Assembly (NCBI GenBank): GCA_030425505.1
Contig: JAUIAB010000002.1
Location: forward strand, 186,001-250,000
Direction: 5' to 3'
DNA: 64,000 nucleotides
From: Bacteroidia bacterium
GTDB taxonomy: Bacteria; Bacteroidota; Bacteroidia; Cytophagales; Flammeovirgaceae
Shown in pieces: positions 1 to 9,237 of the stretch; positions within the stretch are counted from its first letter, which is position 1, and every line of letters begins with the position of its first letter. The position numbers and the translations under genes were made by a program. Below the pieces are notes generated by a model. The model saw only the letters and a program-made list of their open reading frames with translations, was not told the origin of the DNA and ran no database searches.

Positions 1-72
1 AATAACGGAATATATCTTTTGAGACTTTATCAAGAAAATGAAGTGGAAACATTTCGCATACTTAAAAACTAA
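1..72 (+). CDS. 3' end of a secreted protein with a type IX sorting tail (partial)
   Basis: The first 23 codons read in frame 1 to a TAA stop at 70-72 and encode a peptide containing GIYLLRLYQENEVETFRILKN minus its last residues. The pattern of Gly-Ile-Tyr, alternating hydrophobics and a basic end (RILKN) is that of the C-terminal type IX secretion sorting domain (type A) of Bacteroidota, which directs outer-membrane export and is cleaved off. Only this tail lies in the window, so the cargo is unknown. Its last 4 bases overlap the stop of the convergent kinase gene. The call rests on a short motif. Confidence 0.6.
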   Translation, partial: NNGIYLLRLYQENEVETFRILKN

Positions 73-1643
73 AACTTTTTGAAGTAGACTTTAAAGCAGG
101 TGCCTTCACCTAATTTAGAGTCTGCTTCTACTTTTCCTCCCATTTTTTCAATATAAAGCTTCGTCATATACATTCCCAAACCGCTTCCAGTTTTAATGGC
201 ATGGGCTTTCTTAAACATTCCAAAAACCTTGGTTAAATTTTTTGCTTCAAAACCAATACCATTATCTTTGATACTCAGGCAAATAAAGTTTTTTTCTGCT
301 TTAGATGATATTTCTACCTCAGGTTTGCGCTCCATAGACCTGAAGCGTATAGCATTGCTTATAATATTGCTCAAAATGCTTTCAGTGTGAAGCTTAGAAG
401 CCAAAATAGAAGGGGCTTTGCTAAAATCAGATTTGATGATTATTTGAGAAGCATTGATGGAAGCAAGCAAACTGTCTTTTACAGAGCTCAATAAACTTTC
501 AAAAGAAAGCTCCTCAAACCTATCAGGTATTTCTGTAATTTTTGCTTTTAAAACTCTTGACAAATCATCTATTGTATTGATAGATTTATTAATAGACTTC
601 TCCATCCATGATAATGCCTCTTGCGCACCTTCACTCAATGCACCTTTTTCCGCTTTGATAAAATTTAAAAAACTGGCTACATTAACAACAGGAGATTTCA
701 GATCATGAGTGGCTACATAAGCAAACTCTTTCAAATCAGTATTAGCTTTTTTAAGCTCTTCTTCTATTTTTTTAAGCGAAGTAATATCGACATGGCTTCC
801 AACCATTCTTATTGGATTTTTTCTTTCATCCCACTCAATAACTTTCCCTCTGCAATAGACCCAAACTATAGATCCATCTTTATGATAATATCTTACTATA
901 TTATCATAGGGTATTTGTCCTTTACTTTTTACATGGCTTTCAAAAACTTCAAAAACCCCTGGTAAATCATCAGGGTGAATTTGGTTTTGCCACCATGAAG
1001 GATGATTTGGCACCTCGCTATCTTCAAAACCAAACATTTTTTTAAAAGTAGGACTCATATATTCATATTCTTCTGTGATGTGCCAGTCCCAGTAACCTGC
1101 CATTGTACCTTCTAAAATAATATTATTGATTCTCTCTTTATCAAGAAGCTCTTCTTCCATTATTTTTTTTGTATGAATATCTGAGATAGCACCAGCCATT
1201 CTTTTCACATTGCCTTTACTATCTCTTATCACATTAGCTTTTCCTCTAAACCATTTGTGGCCTTCTTCTTTTGTCTTTAATCTATACTCAATGTCAAAAG
1301 GTATACTTTTATTAAAACATTTGTTAATTGCATCAAATGTTTTTTCTAAATCACCAGGATGTAAAAGTTTCTTGAATGTACTTAGGCTAGCTTCAATTTC
1401 CTTATTTTTATAACCGAGCAATTCATAAAATCTTGGTGACCACCACTCGTCTTCTTTGCTAACGTCTGCCCAATCCCAAATACCATCCAATGTTCCATTA
1501 ATGACTAAATTTAGTCTAGCTTCTTTTTCTTTAAGTAATTCATTTTCATACTTTAACTTAGCTATTTTATCTTCAAGGGTTTTTAGTTTTTTTTCAATAC
1601 CACCGTTCAGATTAACCGGAGCTATTTTTTCCTTATAACTCAT
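69..1643 (-). CDS. PAS-domain sensor histidine kinase
   Basis: A 524-residue two-component sensor kinase that would autophosphorylate a His and pass the phosphate to a response regulator. Residues 15-45 are a predicted coiled coil, followed by two PAS/PAC sensor modules (about 45-160 and 170-295). The dimerisation helix has the phosphoacceptor His at about 313 (VATHDLKSP). A HATPase domain closes the protein: N-box (NIISNAIRFR), G1 box (DNGIGFE) and G2 box (GSGLGMYM). I see no transmembrane segment or signal peptide, so it is probably cytoplasmic. No response regulator gene is adjacent, so it is an orphan kinase here and the ligand cannot be inferred. The ATG start is followed directly by the coiled coil, and the length is normal for the class. 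Confidence 0.9.
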   Translation of the reverse strand: MSYKEKIAPVNLNGGIEKKLKTLEDKIAKLKYENELLKEKEARLNLVINGTLDGIWDWADVSKEDEWWSPRFYELLGYKNKEIEASLSTFKKLLHPGDLEKTFDAINKCFNKSIPFDIEYRLKTKEEGHKWFRGKANVIRDSKGNVKRMAGAISDIHTKKIMEEELLDKERINNIILEGTMAGYWDWHITEEYEYMSPTFKKMFGFEDSEVPNHPSWWQNQIHPDDLPGVFEVFESHVKSKGQIPYDNIVRYYHKDGSIVWVYCRGKVIEWDERKNPIRMVGSHVDITSLKKIEEELKKANTDLKEFAYVATHDLKSPVVNVASFLNFIKAEKGALSEGAQEALSWMEKSINKSINTIDDLSRVLKAKITEIPDRFEELSFESLLSSVKDSLLASINASQIIIKSDFSKAPSILASKLHTESILSNIISNAIRFRSMERKPEVEISSKAEKNFICLSIKDNGIGFEAKNLTKVFGMFKKAHAIKTGSGLGMYMTKLYIEKMGGKVEADSKLGEGTCFKVYFKKF

Positions 1644-1731
1644 AGAGTATTATTAGTAAATCGTATAGGTAAAAAAAAGAAATTTTTTGAACAAATCACT
1701 CAAAAAAAAGTTCATACTAAAATTATGAAGT

Positions 1732-1920
1732 ATGTTTAATTTTTTCAAAAAGAAAGACAAACTAAAGTCTCTTCAAAAAAAAAAAGAAAAATTACTTGAA
1801 AAAGCTTTTAAAATTTCACACTCTAACCGAAAAGAGGCAGATCTGCTTACTAGTAAAGCAGAGGAAATACAAAAAGAAATTGATAACTTGATTAATGAAA
1901 AATTAGATCTGAAAATATAG
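1732..1920 (+). CDS. Lacal_2735-type small charged protein
   Basis: A 62-residue protein beginning MFNFFKKKDKL and continuing as a Lys/Glu-rich helix with heptad character. The FxxFKKK start, the central HSNRKEAD segment and the helical hairpin match the small Lacal_2735 (DUF6435-like) family that is widespread in Bacteroidota. I know of no established function. It is 15 bp upstream of the iron-sulfur protein gene on the same strand and may be co-transcribed with it. It diverges from the kinase gene across an 88-bp gap that should hold both promoters. There is no signal peptide, so it is probably cytoplasmic. Confidence 0.7.
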   Translation: MFNFFKKKDKLKSLQKKKEKLLEKAFKISHSNRKEADLLTSKAEEIQKEIDNLINEKLDLKI

Positions 1921-1935
1921 AGACAAATACATCCT

Positions 1936-2352
1936 ATGGAAATAAAAAAAGAATATTCAAACGGAGAAGTTACTGTTATCTGGAAGCCAAAAAAGTGCAT
2001 ACACTCAGGTGAGTGTGTTAAAGGACTGTCTGAAGTATTTCAGCCACAGCAAAAGCCATGGATAAAAGTAGATCAAGCAAATAGTGAAGATATAATTAAA
2101 CAGGTTGCAAAATGCCCTTCTGGAGCACTTGCCTACAAAAAAAAGGATGATTCAGAAGAAACTTCAACTTCTGAAATATTAAAAGTAACAATTAGAGAGA
2201 AAGGGCCATTACTAGTACACGGTTGTATCGAAATAACGCACAAAGATGGAAAAGAAGAAAAAAAGGAAAATATAACAGCATTTTGCCGTTGTGGTGCATC
2301 TAAAAATAAGCCTTTTTGTGACGGACAGCACAAAAACATAAACTTTGACTGA
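1936..2352 (+). CDS. Dual iron-sulfur protein: YjdI-type (4Fe-4S) plus CDGSH domain
   Basis: A 138-residue protein joining two metal modules. The N-terminal half (residues 1-70) is a Fer4_19/YjdI-type mono-cluster ferredoxin fold, with Cys at 21, 27 and in AKCPSGAL near 60. The C-terminal part carries a CDGSH motif with Cys117, Cys119, Cys128 and His132, the Cys3His1 ligands of a redox-active 2Fe-2S cluster. Such proteins are thought to move electrons or clusters, but the partner is unknown. It lies just downstream of the small Lacal_2735-type gene and converges with the glucosidase gene across a shared hairpin. All cluster ligands appear intact. Confidence 0.85.
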   Translation: MEIKKEYSNGEVTVIWKPKKCIHSGECVKGLSEVFQPQQKPWIKVDQANSEDIIKQVAKCPSGALAYKKKDDSEETSTSEILKVTIREKGPLLVHGCIEITHKDGKEEKKENITAFCRCGASKNKPFCDGQHKNINFD

Positions 2353-2361
2353 CAAAAACTT

Positions 2362-2396
2362 CTCTGATAAACAAAAGTTCTAACTATTTATCAGAG
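2362..2396. terminator. Bidirectional hairpin between convergent genes
   Basis: A perfect 10-bp inverted repeat (CTCTGATAAA at 2362-2371 with TTTATCAGAG at 2387-2396) has a 15-nt loop. It lies just after the stop of the iron-sulfur gene and overlaps the last codons of the opposing glucosidase gene. A-rich and T-rich flanks fit a rho-independent terminator working in both directions. Confidence 0.6.
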
Positions 2397-5026
2397 GAAA
2401 TAAAATCAATCAAATTAGAGATTAAGGCTGTCCACCCAGTTTGATGGCTTGCACCCAGTCCTTTACCCGTATCTCCATGAAAAAACTCATAGAAAAGGAT
2501 ATGGTCTTTGAAGTTTTTATCTTCTTTCAACTTTTTGCTTTCTCCATGAAATGTCCTTGTGCTTCCTTCTGATGAAGAAAAAAGAGAAACCATTCTTTGC
2601 GATAGTTCCAATGCAATTTCTTTGAGGTTCTTTTCAACTCCAGACTTAGTAGGAAACTCGATAGTAAATGAATCACCATAGAAATCATAAAACTTCAGTA
2701 AAGACTCTACTATCATAAAGTTTACTGGAATCCATATTGGTCCTCGCCAATTGGAGTTGCCTCCAAACATCGAAGAGTCAGCTTCACCAGGAATATAATT
2801 AATAGAATACTTGTGTCCGTTAAACTGTACCTCATAAGGCTTTTCTTTATGTGCTTTTGACAAAGCCCGAATGCCAAAATCAGACAGAAATTCGTTCTCA
2901 TCCAGCATTCTTTTCAAAATAGATTTTAGTCTATCTGCACTAACTAAAGAAAGCATTTTAGAGCCATCTTTGCCAGTTTCAAACCACTTAGAAATCTTTG
3001 CAGTTAGCTTAGGTCTATTTTCTAGTGCATGCTCTAATCTTTTAGTAAAACCAGGATTTTGACTCAGTAGATTCGGAGAAAACACCTCTACTGCAAAAAG
3101 TGGTAGTAGACCAACAAGAGATCTCACTTTAAGAGCTACAGATGTCCCATCAGATTTGATCAAATAATCATAATAAAACTCATCGGAAGAATCCCAAAGG
3201 TCATTACCTGCATCTCCAAGTCCATTCATCGAGCCTGCAATATGCAGAAAGTGTTCGAAGAACTTAGAAGCCATTTCCTGATAATAAGGTTTTGACTTTG
3301 CAAGCTCGATAGCAATACGTAGCATATTCAAAGAATACATTGCCATCCAACTAGTAGCATCAGCTTGCTCTACTTGCCCAATTCCTTCAATAGGGCTACT
3401 TCTATCAAATACCCCTATATTATCCAGACCTAAAAACCCCCCATCAAAAAGGTTGTTTTCATTTCTATCTTTATTATTTACCCACCAGGTGAAATTCATT
3501 AATAGTTTTAAGAATACTTTACCTAAAAACTCAATATCACCAACACCATCATTTTGTCTTTGATCTATTTTATACACCTGCCAAGCACCCCAGGCATGAA
3601 CAGGAGGGTTTACATCGCTAAAGCTCCATTCGTAAGCAGGGATTTGCCCACTAGGATGCATATAATATTCTCTGAGTAATAATAAGAGCTGCCGTTTAGC
3701 AAAACTTGCATCTATTTTAGCAAAAGGGACACAGTGAAATGCCAAATCCCAGGAAGCATACCAGGGGTACTCCCAAGTATCAGGCATAGAAATAATATTG
3801 GAGTTGACAAGATGTTTCCATCTTTTATTTCTTCCATTAATTCTATTTTTGGAAAGATCGTGGTAGGGATATTTAGGGTCTCCTTCCAGCCACTGGCTAA
3901 CGTTATAATAATAAAACTGTTTGCTCCAAAGTAAACCAGCATATGCTTGTCGCTGAATGTCTTTTAAATCATCATTTTCAACTCTATTTTGAATAGTAGT
4001 ATAAAAATGGTCTGCCTCTCTCTTTCTTTTCGAAAAAGTCTCATTAAAATTAGAAAAAGGAGAAGAAATAAAGTCTTTCGAAAGTCTTAGCGTTACAGAA
4101 ACAGGCTGGTTATACACCAGCTTTTTAAGGTGAAAATGCAAGGATGCTTTGGTGCCTTCCAGATTCTCATTTACTTCCGATAAACAGCCATTGACTAAAT
4201 AGTTATTTATTCCATCTTTGAAAAAATTAGTACTAGTATTTTTACCAGAAACTTCTGGGTTAGTCTCATTCTCACAAAAGAGAAGCTTTGGATCTCCTTC
4301 GTAAAATAAATAGTAATTCCCAACACCTTTATGTTCTGCGACTAATGGTTGGTTTGGTTCACCAAAAATTTTTGGCTTATAATCATCATAGCCCCATGCC
4401 CACGTATTTCTCATCCAAAGAGTCGGAAGTATATGTAGATCTGCTGACTGCTTAGATCTATTCGTAACTATTATCTTTATTAGAATATCTTCTTCAGCAG
4501 CTTTCGCATACTCTATCTCTATATCAAAATACTCGTCTTTATCAAAAATACCAGTGTCAATAAGCTCAAATTCAGGGTCTTTTCTGGATCGCTTAGCATT
4601 TTCACTAACTAAGGTAGAGTAGGGGAATTCATTAATTGGATACTTATAAAGCATCTTCATATACGAGTGGGTAGGAGTGGAGTCTAGGTAATAGTAATAT
4701 TCTTTTACATCTTCCCCATGATTTCCTTCTCCATTTCCTAGACCAAATAATCTCTCTTTTAAGATAGGGTCTTTACCGTTCCAAAAAGCTGGAGCAAAGC
4801 AGATCTTTTGTTTATTATCTGAAATTCCTCCAATGCCGTCTTCCCCCCATCTATACGCTCTTTTTCGAGCCATATCATGAGTAAAATAACCCCATGCGTA
4901 CCCACTTTCACTATAATCTTCTCTTACAGTACCCCATTGTCTATCAGACAAATAAGGTCCCCATTTTTTCCATCCCTTATTATCTTCTGTTGTTTTTAGC
5001 CGTAGCTTTTCTATATTCTTCCCCAT
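2384..5026 (-). CDS. MGH1-like (GH63-type) glucosidase
   Basis: An 880-residue protein resembling bacterial homologues of mannosyl-oligosaccharide glucosidase (GH63, MGH1-like fold). The first ~350 residues form a beta-rich domain beginning MGKNIEKLRLKTTEDNKGWKKWG; the rest is an (alpha/alpha)6 barrel with conserved aromatic stretches such as WEYPWYASWDLAFH and the C-terminal FGGNSNWRGPIWIPVNF. Family members hydrolyse alpha-glucosidic bonds, but the substrate here cannot be deduced. There is no signal peptide, so it probably acts in the cytoplasm on internal oligosaccharides or compatible solutes. Length is typical of the NCBI 'glucosidase' family. No sugar transporter or regulator adjoins it, and it converges with the iron-sulfur gene. 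Confidence 0.78.
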   Translation of the reverse strand: MGKNIEKLRLKTTEDNKGWKKWGPYLSDRQWGTVREDYSESGYAWGYFTHDMARKRAYRWGEDGIGGISDNKQKICFAPAFWNGKDPILKERLFGLGNGEGNHGEDVKEYYYYLDSTPTHSYMKMLYKYPINEFPYSTLVSENAKRSRKDPEFELIDTGIFDKDEYFDIEIEYAKAAEEDILIKIIVTNRSKQSADLHILPTLWMRNTWAWGYDDYKPKIFGEPNQPLVAEHKGVGNYYLFYEGDPKLLFCENETNPEVSGKNTSTNFFKDGINNYLVNGCLSEVNENLEGTKASLHFHLKKLVYNQPVSVTLRLSKDFISSPFSNFNETFSKRKREADHFYTTIQNRVENDDLKDIQRQAYAGLLWSKQFYYYNVSQWLEGDPKYPYHDLSKNRINGRNKRWKHLVNSNIISMPDTWEYPWYASWDLAFHCVPFAKIDASFAKRQLLLLLREYYMHPSGQIPAYEWSFSDVNPPVHAWGAWQVYKIDQRQNDGVGDIEFLGKVFLKLLMNFTWWVNNKDRNENNLFDGGFLGLDNIGVFDRSSPIEGIGQVEQADATSWMAMYSLNMLRIAIELAKSKPYYQEMASKFFEHFLHIAGSMNGLGDAGNDLWDSSDEFYYDYLIKSDGTSVALKVRSLVGLLPLFAVEVFSPNLLSQNPGFTKRLEHALENRPKLTAKISKWFETGKDGSKMLSLVSADRLKSILKRMLDENEFLSDFGIRALSKAHKEKPYEVQFNGHKYSINYIPGEADSSMFGGNSNWRGPIWIPVNFMIVESLLKFYDFYGDSFTIEFPTKSGVEKNLKEIALELSQRMVSLFSSSEGSTRTFHGESKKLKEDKNFKDHILFYEFFHGDTGKGLGASHQTGWTALISNLIDFISSDK

Positions 5027-5068
5027 TAGTAAGCTAACTTATTAATAAAGCTGGTCAAATGGCTTTTT

Positions 5069-5086
5069 GTAAAATCAAAATTTTAC
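5069..5086. terminator. Short AT-rich hairpin after the acyl-CoA dehydrogenase gene
   Basis: GTAAAAT at 5069-5075 pairs with ATTTTAC at 5080-5086 around a 4-nt loop, between the start of the glucosidase gene and the end of the dehydrogenase gene. A weak stem, but placed where a terminator for the dehydrogenase would be expected. Confidence 0.3.
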
Positions 5087-6267
5087 TATACAAACGCAGG
5101 AATTCCCGTTATTTCGTTTCCTAAAATGAGAAGGTGAATGTCGTGCGTACCTTCATAGGTAATTACAGATTCCAAATTCATCATGTGCCTCATAATAGGA
5201 TACTCTCCTGTAATCCCCATTCCTCCTAATATCTGCCTAGCTTCCCTGGCGATATTTAGAGCCATATCCACATTATTTCTTTTTGCCAAAGAGATTTGAG
5301 AAGAGCTAGCCTTTCCCTCATTTTTCAGTTGACCTAGACGATAGCACACTAGTTGTGCTTTAGTGATTTCTGTAAGCATTTCTGCTAATTTTTTTTGTAT
5401 TAACTGAAAAGACCCTATTGGCTTTCCAAATTGCTTACGCTCTAAAGAATAATTTCTGGCAGTTTCAAAGCAATCAATTGCTGCACCTACCGCTCCCCAG
5501 GCAATACCATATCGCGCAGAATCTAAGCACATTAAAGGAGCGCCAAGACCAGTTTTACCAGTCATTAGGTTTTCTTTCGGTACTTTTACGTTATCAAATA
5601 CCAGTTCTCCAGTACAACTTGCTCGCAATGACCATTTTCCATGTATTTCAGGAGTTTTAAAGCCCTCCATGCCTCTTTCTAGGATCAAACCATGAATTCT
5701 GCCGGCTTCATTTTTAGCCCATACTACTGCAACATCAGCTTCAGGAGCATTAGATATCCACATTTTAGAACCGTTGAGAATATAGTAATCTCCTTTATCT
5801 TCAAATTTGGATAGCATTCCTCCAGGGTTTGAGCCAAAGTCTGGCTCTGTAAGACCAAAACAACCCAAATACTCTCCAGAAGCAAGTTTTGGCAAGTATT
5901 TTTTCTTTTGTTCTTCTGTGCCAAATGCATAGATCGGGTACATAACCAAAGAGCTTTGCACCGATGCAGTAGATCGCATCCCTGAGTCACATCTTTCCAC
6001 TTCCTGCATAATCAAGCCATACGTGATTTGGTCAAATCCCCCACCTCCATATTCAGTGGGTATTGTTGGTCCAAAAACACCAATATCTGCAAATTTTTTT
6101 ACCAAATGACTAGGAAACTCTGCTTTTTCAGAATATTCTTCAATAATAGGTGATACTTCTTTTTGCATAAAACTTCGGATAGACTCTCGAATCATTTTAT
6201 GCTCTTCCGTAAAAAGGTCATCCAGATTATAGAAATCAGTAATATTGGTATTTAATTTATCAGCCAT
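5086..6267 (-). CDS. gcdH: Acyl-CoA dehydrogenase, glutaryl-CoA dehydrogenase-like
   Basis: A 393-residue FAD flavoprotein of the acyl-CoA dehydrogenase superfamily. The stretches MRSTASVQSSLVMYPI, GCFGLTEPDFGSNPGGM and the C-terminal TYEGTHDIHLLILG resemble glutaryl-CoA dehydrogenase more than short- or medium-chain enzymes. Glu372 in TYEGT is the expected catalytic base. Such enzymes oxidise and decarboxylate glutaryl-CoA to crotonyl-CoA in lysine and tryptophan breakdown. Domains follow the usual order: N-terminal helical, middle beta, C-terminal helical. No other lysine-degradation gene is visible nearby, so the exact substrate is inferred from motif similarity only. The 118-bp gap to the left edge of the next transcription unit upstream suggests a single-gene unit. 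Confidence 0.8.
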   Translation of the reverse strand: MADKLNTNITDFYNLDDLFTEEHKMIRESIRSFMQKEVSPIIEEYSEKAEFPSHLVKKFADIGVFGPTIPTEYGGGGFDQITYGLIMQEVERCDSGMRSTASVQSSLVMYPIYAFGTEEQKKKYLPKLASGEYLGCFGLTEPDFGSNPGGMLSKFEDKGDYYILNGSKMWISNAPEADVAVVWAKNEAGRIHGLILERGMEGFKTPEIHGKWSLRASCTGELVFDNVKVPKENLMTGKTGLGAPLMCLDSARYGIAWGAVGAAIDCFETARNYSLERKQFGKPIGSFQLIQKKLAEMLTEITKAQLVCYRLGQLKNEGKASSSQISLAKRNNVDMALNIAREARQILGGMGITGEYPIMRHMMNLESVITYEGTHDIHLLILGNEITGIPAFV

Positions 6268-6421
6268 TAGGTTTTAGTTTCAACAAATAAAAAATCAACT
6301 TTAAAAAGAATAGCTAATTGTTAAATAATAGAGTTTTCAAATTACTTTAATTTATTTAGCTATCTCAAATCGACGTAAAAATAAACAATAACTCTTATGT
6401 ACCTTCTTTTTCTATTAAAAA

Positions 6422-7192
6422 TTACAATATAGTCTTTTCGGGTAAGTATCTCCAGTATCGGTGAGGAACATGTCTTAAATGTAATTTCATGTTTTTTCTC
6501 TCTTCTATACAAGTAGAGTCAAAGTATTTTTTCCACATAATTTGAAGCCTTTTTTCATTCTCTGCTAAAACCTCTTCCTTTATTTGATGTCTTTCTGTCC
6601 AAACTGGATTATTTAGTTGTACAGTTTTTAGTTCTGCTTTGTCATAATAAATACCATAGTCTCTTTTAATATCATAAATAAGCCAAAGCTGGTCTTGGTA
6701 TCTTTTCTTAAAGTGATCTACCGATAATGCCAGAACATCAAAATCTGGTTTAATGGTAGCAGCGTAAATATCATCTTTCGTTTTTTGAAACCGCACAAAT
6801 GCATGCATTCTATGGATTTCTCTATTAATCATTTTTACAATTTGTTGTACTCGTAATACTGGTTGGCTTCTAAAGTCATTAGCAATATTATACTTGCTGG
6901 TAAAAATTTTTTTACAATATTCTAAAATAAGTAATTCTCTTTCTGGAAGCTCAGAACAAAATACCTTGTAAAGCTTGTCTATACCATTTTTGCTAATCTT
7001 CTTAAATAAACCATTTAAGACTCGATTGCTTTTTTCTGGATCGGCATCAATTTCTATTCGATCACTAAACAACGAAGATTGATTATTAGATCTTGGGCTA
7101 ATGCAAAAGGGTTCTAATTTTCGTTCATAACAGTCAAAAATGACAGTTAATATGCCTTCAAAAGATCCGTCATAGATAATATTAGTTGGCAT
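6422..7192 (-). CDS. TIGR03915-family putative DNA repair protein
   Basis: A 256-residue protein matching the TIGR03915/DUF4130 family: N-terminal YDGSFEGILTVIFDCYE, a central helical domain, and the C-terminal HLRHVPHRYWRYLPEK signature. In many bacteria this gene sits beside a radical SAM protein (TIGR03916), as here: the partner ends only 14 bp upstream on the same strand. The pair is predicted to act in DNA repair or nucleotide modification, but to my knowledge no reaction has been demonstrated. No catalytic motif can be assigned by eye. The tight spacing supports joint transcription and function. Confidence 0.85.
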   Translation of the reverse strand: MPTNIIYDGSFEGILTVIFDCYERKLEPFCISPRSNNQSSLFSDRIEIDADPEKSNRVLNGLFKKISKNGIDKLYKVFCSELPERELLILEYCKKIFTSKYNIANDFRSQPVLRVQQIVKMINREIHRMHAFVRFQKTKDDIYAATIKPDFDVLALSVDHFKKRYQDQLWLIYDIKRDYGIYYDKAELKTVQLNNPVWTERHQIKEEVLAENEKRLQIMWKKYFDSTCIEERKNMKLHLRHVPHRYWRYLPEKTIL

Positions 7193-7206
7193 AGAGTGAC
7201 TGTATT

Positions 7207-8439
7207 TTATGCAAATAGCTGCAACTGGTTTTGTTGACTATTAGATACCATCTGATGTTTGATTTTTTGAGGCTGAATAGTAGGAGGGATTGGTGTCCCA
7301 GGAACAAGAATGAAAAATTTAGCTCTGTTCATAGCTGCTCCCATTTTTCGGATGTGCTCGTACCTAACTTTTCCAAACTTCCTAGACTTAACAATTAGCT
7401 TTGCTGTTTTAACTCCAATTCCAGGTACTCTGAGTATAAGCTCATATGGAGCAGTATTTATATCTATTGGAAATAACTCTGGATGCCTCAGAGCATAACT
7501 CAATTTTGGATCCATTCTAAGATCCAGGTTTGGGTTTGCGTCATCTACTATTTCTTTAACATCAAAGCCGTAAAAGCGCATTAGCCAATCTGCCTGGTAC
7601 AACCGGTTTTCTCTAATCAATGGGGCATTCGTAACTACTGGAAGTCTAGAGTCTTCATTAACAGGTATATAACCTGAGTAGTATACTCTTTTTAATCTTT
7701 GTTTATTATACAAAGAAGAGGCAAGGTTTAAGATAGTTAAATCCTGTTCAGGAGAAGCACCTATTATGACTTGTGTGCTTTGACCTCCAGGAGAGAACTT
7801 AGGGGTCTTTTTATATTTCCTTCTATCTTCCTTATTCTCAAATATTTTTTCAGTTAGTAGGTTCATAGGCTGGTAAACACTACTATGATCTTTCTCAGGG
7901 GCTATTTTTTTGAGCTGCTTTTCAGTAGGTATTTCCAAGTTTACGCTAAGCCTGTCAGCATACATTCCTGCTTCTTGTATTACCTCTTCACTTGCTCCTG
8001 GAATTATTTTTAGATGTATATATCCATGAAAATTTTCTTCTGTGCGCAGCTTTTTAGCAATCCGAATTAATCGTTCATTGGTATAATCTGCATTCTTGAA
8101 AATCCCAGAACTTAAAAAAAGCCCTTCAATATAGTTACGCCTGTAAAAGTTGATGGTAAGATCGACTACTTCTTGCACTGTAAAAGCAGCTCTCTCTACA
8201 TCATTACTTGACCTGCTAATACAATAAGCACAGTCGTAAACACAATAGTTGGTAAGTAGTATTTTTAGCAAAGAGATACAACGCCCATCTTCGGAGTAGC
8301 TATGGCAAATCCCCATGCCAGTGGAATTGCCTAGTCCTTTGTTTTTATTGGATCGATTACTTCCACTCGATGCACAGGAAACGTCATATTTTGCTGCATC
8401 AGCAAGTATTGCTAGCTTTTCTTCAATACTTTTTTTCAT
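7207..8439 (-). CDS. TIGR03916-family putative DNA modification/repair radical SAM protein
   Basis: A 410-residue radical SAM enzyme. Cys66, Cys70 and Cys73 form the CX3CX2C motif that binds the 4Fe-4S cluster and S-adenosylmethionine. Extra cysteines at 22, 45 and 54 precede it. Near the C-terminus, ELILRVPGIGVKTAKLIVKSRK is a helix-hairpin-helix DNA-binding motif. The architecture matches the TIGR03916 family, described as putative DNA modification/repair, and it is the first gene of a two-gene unit with the TIGR03915 protein. The combination of radical chemistry and a DNA-binding motif supports a nucleic-acid substrate, but the lesion or base is unknown. Confidence 0.88.
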   Translation of the reverse strand: MKKSIEEKLAILADAAKYDVSCASSGSNRSNKNKGLGNSTGMGICHSYSEDGRCISLLKILLTNYCVYDCAYCISRSSNDVERAAFTVQEVVDLTINFYRRNYIEGLFLSSGIFKNADYTNERLIRIAKKLRTEENFHGYIHLKIIPGASEEVIQEAGMYADRLSVNLEIPTEKQLKKIAPEKDHSSVYQPMNLLTEKIFENKEDRRKYKKTPKFSPGGQSTQVIIGASPEQDLTILNLASSLYNKQRLKRVYYSGYIPVNEDSRLPVVTNAPLIRENRLYQADWLMRFYGFDVKEIVDDANPNLDLRMDPKLSYALRHPELFPIDINTAPYELILRVPGIGVKTAKLIVKSRKFGKVRYEHIRKMGAAMNRAKFFILVPGTPIPPTIQPQKIKHQMVSNSQQNQLQLFA

Positions 8440-8483
8440 ATAAGTATAACATTTGAATAAGAGTTAAGTTATAACTAAAACTA

Positions 8484-8984
8484 TTATTTCTTATATGTTT
8501 CAATGGTATCGATAAAACCCATTATTACATCATTATTATTGTCTCCAACAACAGTATGCGCGTGGCAGATATATTCCATTCCTAAATATTTAGCAGTCTC
8601 TGAAAAAGGTAGCCAAAAGTACTCTCCAAGATGATTGCCATAGGAGCAACTAATAGCCGCCATTTTCTTACTTCTTAGCTTTCTTCCCAAATCCTTTTCA
8701 ATAGTTAAAAGATCTGTTATTCTATCAAAAAACACTTTCATAATGCCACTCATGGAATACCAATAAACTGGAGTAGCAAATACTAGTGTATCATATTTTT
8801 CTATTATGCTTTTCATTAACTTCAGAAAATCATCATCCTTATTTAGGTGGTCGTAGTCAAAATAACTGAATTGATAATTGTTTAAATCGATAATATCCCA
8901 ATTCGTGTTTCTTTCAAACTCGGTAACTAGCGTAGTTGCCCCTCCATCTTTTCTAGAACTTCCGACGATTACTACTTTTTTCAT
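8484..8984 (-). CDS. Flavodoxin-fold NAD(P)H-dependent FMN reductase
   Basis: A 166-residue flavodoxin-like protein. The N-terminal VVIVGSSRKDGGATT is the FMN phosphate-binding loop, and FATPVYWYSMSGIMKVFFDR is the second flavin-contacting loop and dimer helix typical of NADPH-dependent FMN reductases (iron-sulfur-flavoprotein-like family). It would reduce a flavin or small acceptor in the cytosol; the substrate is unknown. It lies 44 bp upstream of the radical SAM gene on the same strand, so it could be the first gene of that unit, but co-function is only a guess. The following 253 bp (8985-9237) show no gene. Confidence 0.82.
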   Translation of the reverse strand: MKKVVIVGSSRKDGGATTLVTEFERNTNWDIIDLNNYQFSYFDYDHLNKDDDFLKLMKSIIEKYDTLVFATPVYWYSMSGIMKVFFDRITDLLTIEKDLGRKLRSKKMAAISCSYGNHLGEYFWLPFSETAKYLGMEYICHAHTVVGDNNNDVIMGFIDTIETYKK

Positions 8985-9237
8985 TAAGAGTAGGTGTGAT
9001 TATTTTTATTTAAAAATTCATTTTTCTTCAAACAGTTTAAACTATTTTTTATAGGCTTTGTACTGAATGCTATATACTTATCATATCTTTAGGTTTATTT
9101 TAAAGCATTTATTTTTTTGCTCAAAGTTATTTTTCCTTTTCTTAATCTCTAGTTTTTGTTGCTTTGGGTTTTATATTTCCTTTTATGTAAAAGCGATCTT
9201 TTTAAAAGTACAGCTAATATGTGTAGCTTAAAATTAT

